Notes: generated from the letters alone by a model not told the origin. DNA of 64,000 bases from Erwinia psidii (GCF_003846135.1 NZ_RHHM01000018.1:1-64000), one strand, 5' to 3'. Shown: positions 26,947 through 36,572, numbered from the stretch's first letter. Program-made: numbers and translations.

Positions 26947-26962
26947 AGACGCTTAGACGTCT
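26947..26962. promoter_or_regulatory. Two tandem MetJ boxes (ybdL-mtnBCD)
   Basis: AGACGCTT followed directly by AGACGTCT: a perfect 8-bp MetJ box plus an adjacent one with two mismatches, the tandem arrangement that MetJ dimers need. The site lies between the divergent starts of ybdL (89 bases away) and mtnB (47 bases away), so methionine/SAM status probably controls both. Confidence 0.85.
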
Positions 26963-27009
26963 AAATACACCACCAGGTGCCGGTTCGGACCGGCTGAAAC
27001 AGGAACACT

Positions 27010-27624
27010 ATGAGCGTAATGTCACAGTTGGACCAGCTGGTTGCGACCTGCCACTGGATTGGCGCCAGAGGCTGGGCACCGGCAACAGGCGGTAATATGT
27101 CGCTAAGGCAGGACAATGAATTTTGTCTCCTGAGTGAATCAGGCAAAGATAAAGGTGCGCTGACCCGCGATGACTTTATCCAGGTTGAGATTGCCAGTAA
27201 CCGGGTGCCTTCCGGGCGGCGGCCATCGGCAGAGACCGGATTGCACACCCTTATCTACCGGCTGTTTCCCGATGCCGGCGCGGTGCTGCATACGCATACG
27301 GTAAATGCCACGGTGCTCTCCCGGGTTGAGAAAAGGGCCGCACTGGAACTGCAAGGTTATGAAATGCAGAAAACACTGGCAGGACAATGCTCGCATCTTG
27401 ATACGGTGTCGGTTGCGCTGTTCGACAACGATCAGGATATTACTGCCCTGGCGGCGCGGATAGAACAGTTTGCGGCGCAAACGCCACTGCGTTATGGTTT
27501 TCTGCTGCGTGGACACGGGCTGACCTGCTGGGGCAGAGATGTCAGCGAGGCGAAACGCCATCTTGAGGGGCTGGAATTTCTGTTCCAGTGTGAACTACAA
27601 CGTCGGGTACTGGAGGCAAGATGA
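27010..27624 (+). CDS. mtnB: Methylthioribulose-1-phosphate dehydratase
   Basis: A 204-residue class II aldolase-fold enzyme that dehydrates methylthioribulose 1-phosphate to 2,3-diketo-5-methylthiopentyl-1-phosphate. The zinc site is visible in [14 protein letters not shown] (two His) and [11 protein letters not shown] (third His). The substrate loop ATGGNMSLR lies near residue 28. It is the first gene of mtnBCD; AGGAA precedes the ATG, and its stop overlaps the mtnC start (ATGA). Confidence 0.95.
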   Translation: MSVMSQLDQLVATCHWIGARGWAPATGGNMSLRQDNEFCLLSESGKDKGALTRDDFIQVEIASNRVPSGRRPSAETGLHTLIYRLFPDAGAVLHTHTVNATVLSRVEKRAALELQGYEMQKTLAGQCSHLDTVSVALFDNDQDITALAARIEQFAAQTPLRYGFLLRGHGLTCWGRDVSEAKRHLEGLEFLFQCELQRRVLEAR

Positions 27625-28310
27625 TCCGTGCGATTGTCACCGATATTGAAGGGACAACCAGCGACATTCGCTTTGTCCACAACGTGCTTTTTCCTTATGC
27701 CAGAGAGAATCTGGCGGCGTTTCTTACGGCTCACCAGCAGCAGGAAGGGGTGGTAAAGGCACTTAACGATTTGCGCGATGAGATTGCCCGGCCCCAGGCA
27801 ACAACGGAAGAACTAATAGCCGTGCTGTTCAGTTTTATGGATGAGGACAGGAAATCAACGGCGCTGAAAGCACTCCAGGGAATGATCTGGCGCGATGGCT
27901 ATCTGAACGGCTGTTTTACCGGACATCTCTATGCAGACGTGCTGCCTGCATTAAGATTATGGAAATCGCAGGGTATTGATCTTTATGTATATTCCTCCGG
28001 GTCGGTTGCTGCGCAAAAATTGTTATTTGGCTACAGTGATGCAGGTGATGTTACATCTCTGTTTAGCGGGTATTTTGACACCCACGTTGGCGCGAAACGT
28101 GACACAGCCTCCTACCGCAATATTGCCGCTGATATTGCGCTGGCACCCGATGATTTGCTGTTTTTATCGGATATCCGTCAGGAGTTGGATGCCGCACAGG
28201 AGGCGGGGTGGAATACCGTGCAGTTACTGCGTGGCGAAGCGGACGCTGAGAGCCGTCATCGCCAGGTCAACCGTTTTGACAAGATTAACCTGGAGCCGTT
28301 TTCATTATGA
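27621..28310 (+). CDS. mtnC: Enolase-phosphatase E1
   Basis: A 229-residue HAD-superfamily enzyme that enolises and then dephosphorylates diketomethylthiopentyl phosphate to the acireductone. The N-terminus [24 protein letters not shown] carries the nucleophile Asp; [14 protein letters not shown] and [14 protein letters not shown] hold HAD motifs II and III, and [13 protein letters not shown] holds motif IV. It overlaps mtnB and mtnD by 4 bases each. Confidence 0.96.
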   Translation: MIRAIVTDIEGTTSDIRFVHNVLFPYARENLAAFLTAHQQQEGVVKALNDLRDEIARPQATTEELIAVLFSFMDEDRKSTALKALQGMIWRDGYLNGCFTGHLYADVLPALRLWKSQGIDLYVYSSGSVAAQKLLFGYSDAGDVTSLFSGYFDTHVGAKRDTASYRNIAADIALAPDDLLFLSDIRQELDAAQEAGWNTVQLLRGEADAESRHRQVNRFDKINLEPFSL

Positions 28311-28849
28311 GTGCACTGACCATTTTTACCGACAGTGAGGCCACCACGCCGGTGTGGCACAGTACCGATGCCGACGCGATCCGTCAGCAGCTGAATGCAA
28401 AGCAGGTGCGTTTTGAGCGCTGGCAGGCCGATCGTGATTTGGGTGAGGATCCCCAGCCTGAAACGGTGATTAAAGCTTATCAACATGCCATCGATAAGCT
28501 GGTGGCGGAGAAGGGGTATCAAAGTTGGGACGTGATCAGTATGCGCTCCGATAATCCACAAAAGGAGGCGCTGCGCGGCAAGTTCCTCTCTGAACATACC
28601 CACGGTGAAGATGAGGTGCGTTTTTTTGTTGAAGGTGCGGGGCTGTTCTGCCTGCATCTGGACGGGCATATATATCAGGTCCTGTGCGAAAAGAACGATC
28701 TGATCTCTGTTCCGGCAGGCACGCCGCACTGGTTTGATATGGGATCATCACCGCATTTCACCGCGATCCGTATTTTTGATAATCAGGAAGGCTGGGTTGC
28801 CAGGTTTACCGGTGACAATATTGCAGACGCCTATCCACGTTTACCCTGA
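28307..28849 (+). CDS. mtnD: Acireductone dioxygenase
   Basis: A 180-residue cupin that oxidises acireductone to 2-oxo-4-methylthiobutyrate and formate (iron form), or to a CO-releasing off-pathway product (nickel form). The metal ligands are in [19 protein letters not shown] (His, His, Glu) and [12 protein letters not shown] (His). It is the last gene of mtnBCD; its product is the substrate for the YbdL aminotransferase encoded divergently. Confidence 0.96.
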   Translation: MSALTIFTDSEATTPVWHSTDADAIRQQLNAKQVRFERWQADRDLGEDPQPETVIKAYQHAIDKLVAEKGYQSWDVISMRSDNPQKEALRGKFLSEHTHGEDEVRFFVEGAGLFCLHLDGHIYQVLCEKNDLISVPAGTPHWFDMGSSPHFTAIRIFDNQEGWVARFTGDNIADAYPRLP

Positions 28850-29157
28850 AAGCGCTGTCGAACAGCGCCCTGCGTTGCTCCCTCAAAGGAAAGGGGTGCT
28901 GCTCAATAGCGTCGCAGTATCCAGGCCCTGTGGCGTTGTGCCCCTGTTGCGGAAATGAGCGGTGGCGCGATATCTGCTGCCTCCGTTCAGAAAGCGGAGG
29001 GCTCAACAAACTGCCCGCCAAAAGGGCAAAGCGGGGCGTTGTTGGTTCCGGCAGATCGGTAACACGCGAACGCGCTCAAACAGGCCAGACGCAGGATGAG
29101 TGGCTTCCCTGCCATATACATCGTTGGCGGTCTTTCCCTGAACCCGGTTTACCCTTT
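28850..29157. other. Gap between convergent mtnD and mtnA
   Basis: 308 bases without a supported gene. Small hairpins are visible: GCGCTGT / ACAGCGC (28852-28868), directly after mtnD, and CCTCCG / CGGAGG (28981-29001). Neither has a good T-run. Confidence 0.6.
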
Positions 29158-30180
29158 TTACGATGGCATGAAAATCCCATTGTCCACCTGCGCTGGCGTC
29201 ACCACGCCTGTATCCAGCACCCAGCCGCTGATTAGCGCTGCTGGTGTGACGTCAAACGCCGGATTAAACACCTGCGCCGTTTCCGGTGCCCACTGCACCT
29301 CGCCAAAGCTTCCCGCCACCCCGGTGACTTCGCTGGCGGTCCGCTGCTCAATCGGAATGCCACTACCATCCGGGCAGGCCGGATCGAGGGTGGTATGCGG
29401 CGCGGCCACATAGAAGGGAATACGGTGATAGTGCGCCAGCACCGCCAGGCTGTAGGTGCCGATTTTGTTGGCGACGTCGCCGTTTGCCGCAATGCGATCG
29501 GCGCCGACCCACACGGCATCCACCTGTTTTTGCGCCATCAGACTGGCTGCCATGCTGTCGCAAATCAGCCGGTAGGGAATACCCAGTTCCCCCAGTTCCC
29601 AGGCGGTCAGACGCCCTCCCTGAAGTAACGGTCGGGTTTCATCAACCCAAACCTGAGCCACATTGCCCTCCTGCCAGCCGCGGGAGATAACACCCAGCGC
29701 GGTTCCTACCCCCGCCGTTGCCAGACCTCCGGTATTGCAGTGCGTCAGCAGTCTGCTTCCCGGTTTGATCAGCGTCGCACCTGCCGTGGCGATGTTGTCA
29801 CACAGCGTTTTATCCTCTGACACCAGATTCAGGGCTTCCGCGGTTAACGCAGGGACAAAGTTCTCCTGTGCCAGCGCCTTTTTCATCCGGTCAAGGTTAT
29901 TCATCAGATTCACGGCGGTAGGGCGTGCGGCACGCAGTACCTCCAGCGCCTCCATCAGCGCCGGTTTTGCCATTCCTTTTTCTGCCAGCAGCGCCAGCAG
30001 CAGGCTGGCGGAAAGACCAATCAGCGGCGCGCCGCGCACCCGCAACGCTTTGATATGGCCTACCAGTTCCGCCACATCCGGGGTTGGGCACCAGATTTTT
30101 TTCTGGGGAAGCGCCTGCTGATCAAGGATCGAAAGCTGATTGTCACGAATTTGTAAGCTGGTTGTGCTGAGTGTCTGCAT
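29158..30180 (-). CDS. mtnA: Methylthioribose-1-phosphate isomerase
   Basis: A 340-residue eIF2B-like isomerase converting methylthioribose 1-phosphate to methylthioribulose 1-phosphate. The catalytic Cys148 is in [13 protein letters not shown] and the catalytic Asp is in [28 protein letters not shown] near residue 48 binds the phosphate. It is divergent from mtnK, and the two share a promoter region holding a MetJ box, an arrangement common in enterobacteria with this pathway. Confidence 0.96.
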   Translation of the reverse strand: MQTLSTTSLQIRDNQLSILDQQALPQKKIWCPTPDVAELVGHIKALRVRGAPLIGLSASLLLALLAEKGMAKPALMEALEVLRAARPTAVNLMNNLDRMKKALAQENFVPALTAEALNLVSEDKTLCDNIATAGATLIKPGSRLLTHCNTGGLATAGVGTALGVISRGWQEGNVAQVWVDETRPLLQGGRLTAWELGELGIPYRLICDSMAASLMAQKQVDAVWVGADRIAANGDVANKIGTYSLAVLAHYHRIPFYVAAPHTTLDPACPDGSGIPIEQRTASEVTGVAGSFGEVQWAPETAQVFNPAFDVTPAALISGWVLDTGVVTPAQVDNGIFMPS

Positions 30181-30241
30181 AAAGGTTAAATCCCGGTTGC
30201 GTTATCCGGCTGTATTGTGCCAACATGCATTGCGGATGTAT

Positions 30242-30249
30242 AGACGTCT
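30242..30249. promoter_or_regulatory. MetJ box between mtnA and mtnK
   Basis: A perfect AGACGTCT, 61 bases from the mtnA start and 86 bases from the mtnK start. The flanking octamers (GGATGTAT and GTATGGCT) match weakly, as neighbouring boxes often do. A likely MetJ operator for both genes. Confidence 0.7.
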
Positions 30250-30335
30250 GTATGGCTTATTCACTATAAAATACCGACAGAATAGCAGCCAGTACTGCCT
30301 GCCATGCAGGCCAGAACGTTGATGGGGATGAATTG

Positions 30336-31535
30336 ATGTCGCAATATCGTACCTTCACAGCAGAGGATGCCGTGGAATATGCACGCCAGTTTGGCGGCAT
30401 TGACAAGCCGGACAGTCTGGTCACTTCGCAGGAAATTGGTGATGGTAATCTGAACCTGGTATTCAGGGTCTTTGACCGTGACGGCAATAGCCGGGTGATT
30501 GTTAAGCAGGCACTGCCCTATGTGCGCTGCGTGGGTGAATCATGGCCGCTGACGCTGGATCGCGCCCGTATTGAAGCGGAAGTATTGCAAATTCACGGTG
30601 GATTCTGCCCGGAACATACGGTGAAAATCCTGCATTATGATCCGCAGCTGGCGGTAATGGTAATGGAAGATCTTTCCAGTTATGCCATCTGGCGCGGCGA
30701 GCAGGTCAAAGGCGTTGATTATCCGCAGGCCGCAGCGCAGCTGGGGAAATATCTTGCGCAAACGCTGTTTCATACTTCAGACTTTTACCAGCATCCTCAT
30801 CAGAAAAAAGCCGATGTTATCCGTTTTACCAACCCGGAGCTTTGTGACATTACGGAAGCGTTGTTCTTTAACGAACCCTATGAAGAACATCAGCGCAATG
30901 GCTATCCGCGCGCGCTGGAACCGCTGATTGCCACCCTGCGTACCGACGATGAGCTGCGACAGAAAGTGGCCGGTCTGAAACACCGTTTTCTGTCAAACGC
31001 CGAAGCATTACTTCATGGCGATGTTCACAGCGGATCGGTGTTTGTCGCACCGGGAAGTCTGAAGGTGATCGACGCAGAATTCGGTTTTTATGGTCCTGTT
31101 GGTTTTGATGTGGGCAGTGCGCTGGGTAATCTGCTGATCAACTATTGCGCGCTGCCGGGCCTTCTCGCCCCGCGTGAAGCGGCGGCCGTCCGCGAGCAAC
31201 GTCTTCGCGATGTCGCGGCGCTGTGGCAAAGTTTTGCCGATAGCTTTCTGTCGCTGGCTGCGGAAAAAACACAGGATCGCGCGCTGGCCTGTCCGGGCTA
31301 TGCATCCCGGTTTTTGCGGAAAATCTGGCGTGACAGCCTTGGCTACTGCGGTACTGAGGCGATCCGTCGTACGGTGGGAATGTCTCAGGTTGCTGATATT
31401 AAATCAATAACTGATGATGCGATGCGCATCGGCTGCGTCCGCCAGACCGTAATGCTGGGCCGGACGTTAATCCTGGCGGCCGATCATATTGCCGACGTTG
31501 ATGCGCTGATAGCCCGTATCCGGCAGAATGGCTGA
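30336..31535 (+). CDS. mtnK: S-methyl-5-thioribose kinase
   Basis: A 399-residue kinase of the choline/aminoglycoside kinase fold that phosphorylates methylthioribose, the entry step of methionine salvage from methylthioadenosine. The ATP loop [24 protein letters not shown] (Lys), the catalytic stretch [13 protein letters not shown] and the metal motif [15 protein letters not shown] are clear. The usual Asn in the catalytic loop is replaced: HSGSVF stands where many homologues have HTGSIF/HxGN. The ATG at 30336 with upstream GGGGA is preferred over the TTG three bases earlier. Confidence 0.95.
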   Translation: MSQYRTFTAEDAVEYARQFGGIDKPDSLVTSQEIGDGNLNLVFRVFDRDGNSRVIVKQALPYVRCVGESWPLTLDRARIEAEVLQIHGGFCPEHTVKILHYDPQLAVMVMEDLSSYAIWRGEQVKGVDYPQAAAQLGKYLAQTLFHTSDFYQHPHQKKADVIRFTNPELCDITEALFFNEPYEEHQRNGYPRALEPLIATLRTDDELRQKVAGLKHRFLSNAEALLHGDVHSGSVFVAPGSLKVIDAEFGFYGPVGFDVGSALGNLLINYCALPGLLAPREAAAVREQRLRDVAALWQSFADSFLSLAAEKTQDRALACPGYASRFLRKIWRDSLGYCGTEAIRRTVGMSQVADIKSITDDAMRIGCVRQTVMLGRTLILAADHIADVDALIARIRQNG

Positions 31536-31541
31536 TGGTAT

Positions 31542-31570
31542 CCGCTGGCCACATTGTCTGTGGCCAGCGG
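31542..31570. terminator. Bidirectional hairpin between mtnK and pqiC-like gene
   Basis: A perfect stem, CCGCTGGCCACA / TGTGGCCAGCGG, with a TTGTC loop between two convergent genes. It lacks long T-runs but is placed to end both transcripts. Confidence 0.65.
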
Positions 31571-31583
31571 AGCGCCGGGCGAT

Positions 31584-32183
31584 TCACTCACAAAACAGAT
31601 TCGGCTCGCTGACCGGCACCCCTGATTGCCTGGCCTGCCGGGCAATCACCTCCGCCAGACGACGCACAATTTTTTGTTGTGCGGAAAACATTTCATCCAT
31701 TCCGCCTGCTGCGTCTTCCACCAGTGTGGTGCGGCAGACCTGCTGCACCCCGTCTTTACGAAGGCTCCAGTCCGCCTGTAATTTGACAAACTGACCGGGC
31801 CAGCTGTCAAAACGCCGGATTTGAACCCTGATAAACAGCACCGGACGGGATGAGTGAGAACCGATACCGCTCACATCCTGAGTGTTGAGTAGCGTGGTCA
31901 GGGCGGAAGACAGCGCGGTTTGAAATTCATCCCCCACCGGGCTGAGCCAGCGATCGTTATCCAGCACGCTAACCCGGTCATTGCCGGTCATCACCACCAG
32001 TTGCGGCATGTCCAGCTGTGGCGGTACGCCCGTTGGCAAAAGATAAATAACAAAGGGTGCGGACCGGGCGGAGCCGGTCGCCGTCGGCGCAACATTCAGT
32101 GTATGGTAATGCACCGGCGGCGAGCTACAGGCTGTCAGGGCGCTACTTAGCAGGAGAACATAGCAGGCAAGAGCGGATTTCAT
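31584..32183 (-). CDS. pqiC: PqiC-like membrane-integrity lipoprotein
   Basis: A 199-residue lipoprotein of the PqiC/YmbA (ABC_trans_aux) family: signal peptide with lipobox LTAC (Cys19), the start PPVHYHTLNVAP, then RVSVLDNDRWLSPVGDEFQTALSSAL and a C-terminal YkkB-like helix. In the Pqi system this lipoprotein docks the PqiB tunnel at the outer membrane. It overlaps pqiB by 4 bases (ATGA). The symbol is by homology; this may be a paralogue of the canonical pqi operon. Confidence 0.87.
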   Translation of the reverse strand: MKSALACYVLLLSSALTACSSPPVHYHTLNVAPTATGSARSAPFVIYLLPTGVPPQLDMPQLVVMTGNDRVSVLDNDRWLSPVGDEFQTALSSALTTLLNTQDVSGIGSHSSRPVLFIRVQIRRFDSWPGQFVKLQADWSLRKDGVQQVCRTTLVEDAAGGMDEMFSAQQKIVRRLAEVIARQARQSGVPVSEPNLFCE

Positions 32184-33817
32184 CGGCCAGACCTTTCTGA
32201 TGGGGGAAGTTCTGGTGCCGCCTGGGCTGGACGCCCCTTGATCAGCGCTTCCGGGTTATTGTTAAGCTGTTCACCGAGCGCACGTACCGCCCTCAGCATC
32301 CGGCTGAGTTCCTGCAAACTTTGCGCTGCGGTGATCATCAATGGCGAATCCTCTGACAGCAGCGTCTGAACGGTACCGGTGGTGCTGTCCAGCCTGGCGA
32401 CCAGCTTGTCAGCCTGCGGCAAGGTGCGGGTGTTAAGCCGTTGCAACAGCAGGTTGGTGCCGGCAAGCGCGGCATTAAGCTGGTTGCCCATCGCTTCCAG
32501 AGGCATGTTGTCGACCTTGCCCACGATGCTGGCTACCTGTTGTTGGATACGTTCAAATCCACCGTTAACGGTGGGGATAACCAGGGGATGAGCAGTCATA
32601 TCAAAGGGTACCGGATGGGCATCAGCCTGGAAATCCAGTGAGATATAGAGCTGGCCGGTCAGAAGATTGCCGGTGGCGGCCTGCGCCCGCAGACCGTGTT
32701 CCACCATATCGCGGGTAAATGTGGCGATAGCCTGTGACAGATCTTTTCCAGGTCGGGGTAACTTGTTAAGCACATTGCCTAAGCGGTTTGGGTAAACCTC
32801 GATATTAACCACGGAAGGAAAACGGTAACCAACAGGGCTGTAATCCAGGCTGACGGAAACCACCCGGCCAATGGTGATGCTGGAAAATTCCACTGGCGCA
32901 CCGGGCGACAGCCCTTTCAGTGAGCGTTCAAAGCGCAGCTGGAATGGCACCGAGGGTCCGTCAGGAGGCGACAGAGCCTGTTCCTCATCTTTTGCCAGTT
33001 CATAGCTGCCATCGGCATTGTTCTCCGGCGCGTTGACGTCATCGGGGGTGCGGAAAGCAATCCCACCGGCAATAACTGAGGCGACCGTCTGGGTTTTCAG
33101 ATGCAGCCCGTTTGCCCCCACCGAGAGATCCATCCCGCTGGCGTTCCAGAAACGTGAACGGCGGGTGACCAGGCGGTCATAGGGCGCATCAATAAACAAA
33201 TTGATCGCCACCGCTTTGCCATCATCCTGCAACCGCCATGAGACAATCCGTCCTACCTGAACGCGGCGAAAATAGACCGGCGAACCAATATCAAGTGAAC
33301 CAAGATCGTCAGTGATGACGGTAAACCGGTGGCCAGGCACACCGTTGATCTGTGCTGGAGGGGTCTCAAGCCCGGTGAACTGGTGCATCTCCTGGCCATC
33401 GTTGCCTCGATCGGCGGCAATCCAGGCACCGGACAGCATGGTTTCCAGACCGCTGACGCCGCCAAATCCCACCCGTGGGCGCACCACCCAAAAGCGGCTG
33501 CCGGAACGGGCGAGATAGTCAGCATCTTTGTTCAGCGCAATAACGGCAATCACGTTCTCTCCCTTATTGTCCAGAGAAAGCGACTTCAGCATTCCGACGG
33601 TGATATCACGGTATTTCAGCGGGGTTTTACCTGCTTCCAGTCCTGCCGCATTCTGAAAAGTTAATGTAATTTCTGTTCCTGACGTTCGCAGGTTAGCGGT
33701 AAATAACGCCAGACCCGCCAGTAACGACGCCAGGGGGATCAGCCAGATCAATGCGGCCACTTTTCCCCGTGGCTGCTGGTGGGGGAGCTGATTTTCATCC
33801 GCAAAGGGTTTACTCAT
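32180..33817 (-). CDS. pqiB: PqiB-like MCE intermembrane transport protein
   Basis: A 545-residue protein with a single N-terminal membrane anchor (AALIWLIPLASLLAGLALF) followed by three MCE domains (about residues 45-135, 160-250 and 285-390) and a long C-terminal helix that forms a needle in E. coli PqiB (546 residues). It probably bridges the periplasm and carries lipids between the membranes. Start MSKPFADENQ at 33817 overlaps the end of pqiA by 8 bases, which favours it over an upstream in-frame ATG at 33835. Confidence 0.9.
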   Translation of the reverse strand: MSKPFADENQLPHQQPRGKVAALIWLIPLASLLAGLALFTANLRTSGTEITLTFQNAAGLEAGKTPLKYRDITVGMLKSLSLDNKGENVIAVIALNKDADYLARSGSRFWVVRPRVGFGGVSGLETMLSGAWIAADRGNDGQEMHQFTGLETPPAQINGVPGHRFTVITDDLGSLDIGSPVYFRRVQVGRIVSWRLQDDGKAVAINLFIDAPYDRLVTRRSRFWNASGMDLSVGANGLHLKTQTVASVIAGGIAFRTPDDVNAPENNADGSYELAKDEEQALSPPDGPSVPFQLRFERSLKGLSPGAPVEFSSITIGRVVSVSLDYSPVGYRFPSVVNIEVYPNRLGNVLNKLPRPGKDLSQAIATFTRDMVEHGLRAQAATGNLLTGQLYISLDFQADAHPVPFDMTAHPLVIPTVNGGFERIQQQVASIVGKVDNMPLEAMGNQLNAALAGTNLLLQRLNTRTLPQADKLVARLDSTTGTVQTLLSEDSPLMITAAQSLQELSRMLRAVRALGEQLNNNPEALIKGRPAQAAPELPPSERSGR

Positions 33818-35042
33818 GATGGCGACGGCTCCCAATCAGGCCTGGATCAAAACTGAGGGCAGAAAGCATGGTCAGGATCACCGACAGGGCAAAAAAGATA
33901 ATGCCGCTGCGCGGTTCGACGGTAATTGAGGGGGCGAACTGCAAGGCGCATGACATTATCACCACCACAATGACATCCAGCAGCGAAAGGTAGCCGATGG
34001 CTTCCGTAAGCCGGTAAAGTTGCGCCCGCCGGCTTACTGCCCACTGGCTTTGCAGGTAGCAGGTGATGATCAGTACCCCCATAACCAGAAATTTCAGTAC
34101 GGGGATCATCACACTGGCGATAAAAATAATCGTGGCAATCGCGGACGCGCCGCTGTTCCAGAACGCTGCCACACCGCTGAAAATGGTTTTTTCACTGCTG
34201 CCGCCCAAAAAGGTGGTCTGCATAACCGGCAGCAGATTGGCCGGGAGATAGCAGAAGAGGGCGGCCAGTAGCAACGCGGTACTGCATGAGAGCGTATTGG
34301 CAGGATTGCGCGCGAGCAGGGTATGACAACGCGGACAGCGGGAGGCAAATTTTGCTTTCAGATCCGGCTGACAGAGAAGCCCACAGCGATGGCATCCCAT
34401 CATTTTTTTGCCCGATCCCTCTGGCGGCGTTTTGGACGTGGAAGGCGGGACACTGCTGTGCCATGACGCTGCCAGATCCTGTTGTGTCATGCTGCGACTC
34501 ATCAGTGCGACCCATATTAGCGCCCAGAACCCTGGGCCAGTGTTTAACTGGATAAATTCCGCCATCTTGTAGCCGGCGACCAGTAATCCAAGCAGGCAGA
34601 TATCGCTCATGCACCAGGGATTAAGCCATTGCAACAGTCGCAGAATGGCTTGTTGTCCCGGCGCACGGCGGGAAAGGCTGGCGAAGGTACTCAGCCAGCC
34701 GAACAGAAAGAGTTGCGCCATCGGAAATAAGATAAAAATCAGCGCGACGATGATCGCCAGTAGCCACTGATGGCTTTGCACCAGCGAGACAACCATATTT
34801 TCCAGCGTCACCTGGCGTGCATTGCCCTGAAATCCCACGGTGATCAGCGGCAGAAAACTGGCAATGGGCAGTGCAAAAGCTGCCGACAGTATCAGCGCCA
34901 GTTGCCGCGAGTGATACGATTCTGGCCGAACCCGCGCGGCAGCACTGTGGCAACATGCTGGCTGGCTGCCGCTGGCCTCTGTCGGGCAGCGATGAACTGA
35001 GTTACAGCAGGAGCAATGGGCTGAATCAGTAACGGTATTCAT
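33810..35042 (-). CDS. pqiA: PqiA-like integral membrane protein
   Basis: A 410-residue membrane protein with two homologous halves of about four helices each, as in PqiA/LetA, the inner-membrane partner of MCE proteins. Cysteine-rich zinc-ribbon-like elements precede each half: CSCCNSVHRC at the N-terminus and CHRCGLLCQ...CPRCHT in the middle. It ends FDPGLIG, like PqiA. The sequence is clearly diverged from E. coli PqiA, and the locus is far from the usual pqi site (near uup/rmf), so this looks like a second pqi-type operon. First gene of pqiABC. Confidence 0.87.
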   Translation of the reverse strand: MNTVTDSAHCSCCNSVHRCPTEASGSQPACCHSAAARVRPESYHSRQLALILSAAFALPIASFLPLITVGFQGNARQVTLENMVVSLVQSHQWLLAIIVALIFILFPMAQLFLFGWLSTFASLSRRAPGQQAILRLLQWLNPWCMSDICLLGLLVAGYKMAEFIQLNTGPGFWALIWVALMSRSMTQQDLAASWHSSVPPSTSKTPPEGSGKKMMGCHRCGLLCQPDLKAKFASRCPRCHTLLARNPANTLSCSTALLLAALFCYLPANLLPVMQTTFLGGSSEKTIFSGVAAFWNSGASAIATIIFIASVMIPVLKFLVMGVLIITCYLQSQWAVSRRAQLYRLTEAIGYLSLLDVIVVVIMSCALQFAPSITVEPRSGIIFFALSVILTMLSALSFDPGLIGSRRHHE

Positions 35043-35068
35043 CGGGCGTTGTCCCGCAGAGAAAGCAG

Positions 35069-35098
35069 AAAAATGGCGGCGCTCAGGCCGCCATTTTT
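35069..35098 (-). terminator. Rho-independent terminator of the lipoprotein gene
   Basis: Stem AAAATGGCGGC / GCCGCCATTTT with a 6-nt loop. It has T-runs on both sides and lies between the lipoprotein stop and pqiA, so it ends the former and separates it from the pqi-like operon. Confidence 0.88.
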
Positions 35099-35108
35099 CG
35101 CCATGGCA

Positions 35109-35771
35109 TTATTTTAAGCGGTCGATCAGATCATCCGCGCCTTTTTCCACACCCACTTTCGCCGCGCTCAGCGAGCCAATACTGGCACTGACGTTCATGG
35201 CGTTGGGATACTGTTTTTCCACCCAGGCAGCGAGCAGCTGGTTGGTTTGTGCGTCGTAGATTTCAGTGGCATAGCTGACCCAGCCATTCATCATACCTTC
35301 CCTGCCACGAATGGACTGCACGATGTTGTAAGGCCCACCGGCGAGATCGAATTTGGTGAAGGTTCCGGCCACCGGGGTGGTGGTGTCTGCACCTGTCAGG
35401 GTGAGTTTGATACGAAGCGTGCCGGGAGCAGGGGTGTTAACCATGCTGAAGCGTTGTTTCAGGCGGTCACCAAACTGTTGTTGCATGTAAGTGGCAAGCT
35501 CCTGCTGGTCACCTGCATCCATTTTGCCAAACTGATTATCGGCACCGCTATAAACCGCGACTGGCTCCAGGATAGCCTGGTGATACTGCTGCCAGTTTGG
35601 GTTAGTGGTGTAGCGATAAGGAACGCGGTAGGCATCATCGCCCGTGTTGGGTTGCATACGGCTGGACGCCTGAAGATTGCTGTAAGGCACGGGTTGGGTG
35701 CCAGCACAACCCGCCAGGGTGACGGCGGTCATCAGCATCAGAGAACGATAAAAAGCAGGCATTTTAGACAT
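35109..35771 (-). CDS. DUF3313-like lipoprotein
   Basis: A 220-residue predicted lipoprotein: signal MSKMPAFYRSLMLMTAVTLAGC with Cys22. The rest is soluble, with features I associate with DUF3313 proteins (YSNLQASSRMQP near the start, LRIKLTLTGADTTTP in the middle, QLLAAWVEKQYPN near the end). The function is unknown. The start at 35771 gives a proper signal peptide; an upstream ATG at 35819 does not. It is divergent from a TetR regulator with a palindromic operator between them, so it is probably the regulated target. Confidence 0.72.
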   Translation of the reverse strand: MSKMPAFYRSLMLMTAVTLAGCAGTQPVPYSNLQASSRMQPNTGDDAYRVPYRYTTNPNWQQYHQAILEPVAVYSGADNQFGKMDAGDQQELATYMQQQFGDRLKQRFSMVNTPAPGTLRIKLTLTGADTTTPVAGTFTKFDLAGGPYNIVQSIRGREGMMNGWVSYATEIYDAQTNQLLAAWVEKQYPNAMNVSASIGSLSAAKVGVEKGADDLIDRLK

Positions 35772-35853
35772 AGTGATCATCTTCGCAAGTAAATAAGACA
35801 GCGTATTGCTGCCAGCCAAAATTCAGTCTGGTGACAGCGACAAGGTTAGTGTA

Positions 35854-35872
35854 AAACTGTACTGTACGGTTT
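35854..35872. promoter_or_regulatory. 19-bp palindromic operator, probably for the TetR regulator
   Basis: AAACTGTACTGTACGGTTT is symmetric as AAAC-n-GTAC-n-GTAC-n-GTTT apart from one outer pair. It lies between the divergent lipoprotein gene and tetR, where a TetR-family dimer usually binds to control both. Confidence 0.68.
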
Positions 35873-35944
35873 ATTTATGCATACGGATGATTTCTCTGTC
35901 AAGAAAATGTACACTCGGGTTTATTTTTGAAAAGATGCGAATCA

Positions 35945-36571
35945 ATGAAAGTAAAAACACAGGCACGACGGGAGGCCATTATCGAAGCGGCCGCCGCGCT
36001 TTTCCAGGAAATGGGTTACGAACGCGCTTCCATGAACGAACTGGCCAGACGCCTTGGTGGCTCGAAGGCCACGCTCTATAACTATTTCCCTTCCAAGGAA
36101 GAACTCTTTTCTGCCGTGGTCCGAACTTATGCCACTCAGCATCTTACCGATGCAGCGAGTGAACTCAATGATATCTCTCACCGTGAACTGCCTTTGAAAG
36201 AAAAGTTGCAGCGTTTCGGCGAGCGGATGTTGCAGATGCTGGTCAATGACACCAGTGCGCTGGCCGTGTACCGCATGGTGGTGGGTGAGGCCGGACATAC
36301 CGATATTGGTACACTTTTTCATGACTCCGGTCCGCGGGAAAGTATAGAAAAACTCTCCGCGGTGATGCTCTCAGCAATGGATGCGGGGGAGCTGCGTCCC
36401 GGTGATGCCAACCTGCGGGCGATGCAGTTTATGGCGTTGCTGACAGTAGAATGTGATTCACGAGTCTATCAGCGGCATTTGCAGCCGGTGGGAACAACCC
36501 GTATTTGTGAAATGACACGCTGTGCGGTGAGTATGTTTTTTGCGGGTGCGGGAAAACCCGCCTTACAGTGA
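35945..36571 (+). CDS. TetR/AcrR-family transcriptional regulator
   Basis: A 208-residue regulator. The N-terminal helix-turn-helix is textbook: REAIIEAAAALFQEMGYERASMNELARRLGGSKATLYNYFPSKEELF (residues about 8-55). The C-terminal ligand domain resembles the AefR-like group (PREFYRMVVGEAGHTDIGTLF-type segment, here VYRMVVGEAGHTDIG). Ligand unknown. It faces the DUF3313-like lipoprotein gene across the AAAC...GTTT palindrome and is convergent with fadE. Confidence 0.88.
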   Translation: MKVKTQARREAIIEAAAALFQEMGYERASMNELARRLGGSKATLYNYFPSKEELFSAVVRTYATQHLTDAASELNDISHRELPLKEKLQRFGERMLQMLVNDTSALAVYRMVVGEAGHTDIGTLFHDSGPRESIEKLSAVMLSAMDAGELRPGDANLRAMQFMALLTVECDSRVYQRHLQPVGTTRICEMTRCAVSMFFAGAGKPALQ

Positions 36572-36572
36572 A

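Noticed and set aside
28850-29157. Possible SAM-responsive riboswitch near the mtn genes
   Set aside because: It lies between convergent 3' ends, not in a leader, and the small hairpins do not form a known riboswitch core; regulation is explained by MetJ boxes.
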